64,000 nucleotides of DNA. It comes from Insulibacter thermoxylanivorax (lineage in GTDB: Bacteria; Bacillota; Bacilli; Paenibacillales; DA-C8). The notes beneath the pieces were generated by a model. The model saw only the letters and a list, made by a program, of their open reading frames with translations. It did not search any database and was not told the origin of the DNA. The DNA is taken from contig NZ_BMAQ01000031.1 in the NCBI RefSeq assembly GCF_015472005.1, forward strand, positions 1-64,000, read 5' to 3'. The translations under genes were made by a program, and so were the position numbers. How positions within the stretch are numbered: the first letter of the stretch is position 1; every line of letters starts with the position of its first letter. This document shows positions 63,300 through 64,000 of the stretch, piece by piece.

Positions 63300-64000
63300 T
63301 TATGTTGTTTCTTTTTCTATCAATTTGACGGGCAGTATATTCTCACGCGGTACTTCTGTGCCGTTGATCCAATCAATCAGCAGTTTGACCGCGGTCTTAG
63401 CGATGTCTTTGATGGGCTGCTGAATAGTGGACAAACCGGGCATCATAAACTCACCCACTCTTATTCCGTCAAAACCGACGACTTTGACGTCCTCCGGCAC
63501 TCGCTTGCCAAGCCGTTTGCATTCCTTCAATACTTGTGCAGCGATGAGATCACTGCTGGCAAATACACCATCGAGATCGGGATGCTTCAGGAACAATTCC
63601 GTTACGATTTTCTTGTACTCGTCATATTTGAATCCGTTCAAATCCGTCTGAACCACGACGTGGTTGATGCTGTGTTTCTTAACGGTATCAATGAATCCAT
63701 CATATCTTGCCTTAGCCAACAGATGCAGTTTCAAGTTCCCGCTGATATGGGCGATCTTCTTGCAGCCCTTGCGAATTAATAGTTTGGTAGCTAATTGCCC
63801 GCCCTTGTAGTGATCGGACGAAACATAAGGGATCGATTCCGATAACTGACGGTCTAAGGTAACAAGGGGCATATTGATCGACTTATACTCCTCGGTATCC
63901 AAGGTGTGGCTTCCCATGATGATGCCATCGACTTGACTTGCTTTAAGCATGTTGAGGTAATCTTTTTCCTTCTTCTTATCCAATTGAGAATTACAAAGCA
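63300..64000 (-). CDS. LacI-family transcriptional regulator (5' end beyond window)
   Basis: The ligand-binding half of a LacI/GalR repressor. The frame enters at the right edge as LCNSQLDKKKEKDYLNMLKA and continues SQVDGIIMGSHTL, YVSSDHYKGGQLATKLLIRK, HISGNLKLHLLAKARYDGF, DGVFASSDLIAAQVLKE and VVGFDGIRVGEFMMPGLSTI, ending with the dimerisation region. The DNA-binding N-terminus (~65 residues) and central start lie outside. It precedes the fructokinase-phosphorylase genes on the same strand and probably represses them in response to sugar. Confidence 0.92.
   Translation of the reverse strand, partial: LCNSQLDKKKEKDYLNMLKASQVDGIIMGSHTLDTEEYKSINMPLVTLDRQLSESIPYVSSDHYKGGQLATKLLIRKGCKKIAHISGNLKLHLLAKARYDGFIDTVKKHSINHVVVQTDLNGFKYDEYKKIVTELFLKHPDLDGVFASSDLIAAQVLKECKRLGKRVPEDVKVVGFDGIRVGEFMMPGLSTIQQPIKDIAKTAVKLLIDWINGTEVPRENILPVKLIEKETT

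Overview
The window looks like a chromosomal segment of a spore-forming Bacillales bacterium, most likely in or near the Paenibacillaceae. The signs are the SigI/RsgI pair, the ytqA-ytqB pair, the gene neighbourhood sprT-cmpA-tex-ndoA/ndoAI-alr-ydcC (as in Bacillus), two T-box leaders, strong AGGAGG-type ribosome binding sites, frequent GTG/TTG starts, and a cortex morphogenesis gene (cmpA). Most of the sequence is core housekeeping DNA on the minus strand.

Layout. 1-2.6 kb: sigI-rsgI (rsgI runs off the left edge) and a small zinc-ribbon protein. 2.9-4.7 kb: a Kef-type cation/proton antiporter. 5.0-12.7 kb: gcvH and the branched-chain amino acid genes ilvB-ilvN-ilvC and leuA-leuB, each group behind its own promoter and T-box; leuC and leuD are absent. 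12.7-14.2 kb: infC-rpmI-rplT with an L20-type leader and an AUC start for infC. 14.3-18.8 kb: PAP2 phosphatase, GT28 glycosyltransferase, trmB, a radical SAM gene and a methyltransferase. 18.8-21.8 kb: an HTH regulator with a YxlE-YxlF-YxlG-like ABC module. 22-25.7 kb: a B12-binding radical SAM protein and a GGDEF/EAL protein behind a c-di-GMP riboswitch. 25.7-37.5 kb: yigZ, pgi, tkt, purU, nfo, an MFS pump, a ROK sugar kinase and two eroded pseudogenes. 37.8-38.5 kb: four tRNA genes. 38.5-47.8 kb: sprT, cmpA, tex, the NdoA toxin-antitoxin pair, alr, a lipoprotein and two envelope genes. 48-51 kb: a periodic palindrome array, a MATE pump with an apparent AUC start, and a stress protein.

The most unusual part is 51.1-58.1 kb. 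A compact minus-strand operon resembles the sdpABC (sporulation-delaying protein) toxin system: a small secreted Ala-rich precursor, an SdpA-like DUF5819 protein, and an SdpB-like HTTM membrane protein fused to a DCC thiol-disulfide domain. It is followed by a membrane-anchored serine hydrolase, an M23 peptidase, SppA and an RDD membrane protein. Two operon genes and a convergent neighbour each carry one inactivating lesion (two single-base slips in homopolymers, one in-frame stop), so the system is either recently decaying here or affected by sequence error.

58.3-64 kb is carbohydrate metabolism: a secreted multidomain CE1-like esterase, then a LacI-regulated fructokinase and sucrose phosphorylase operon. 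Gene calls rest on protein family recognition from the sequence; no database search was run.
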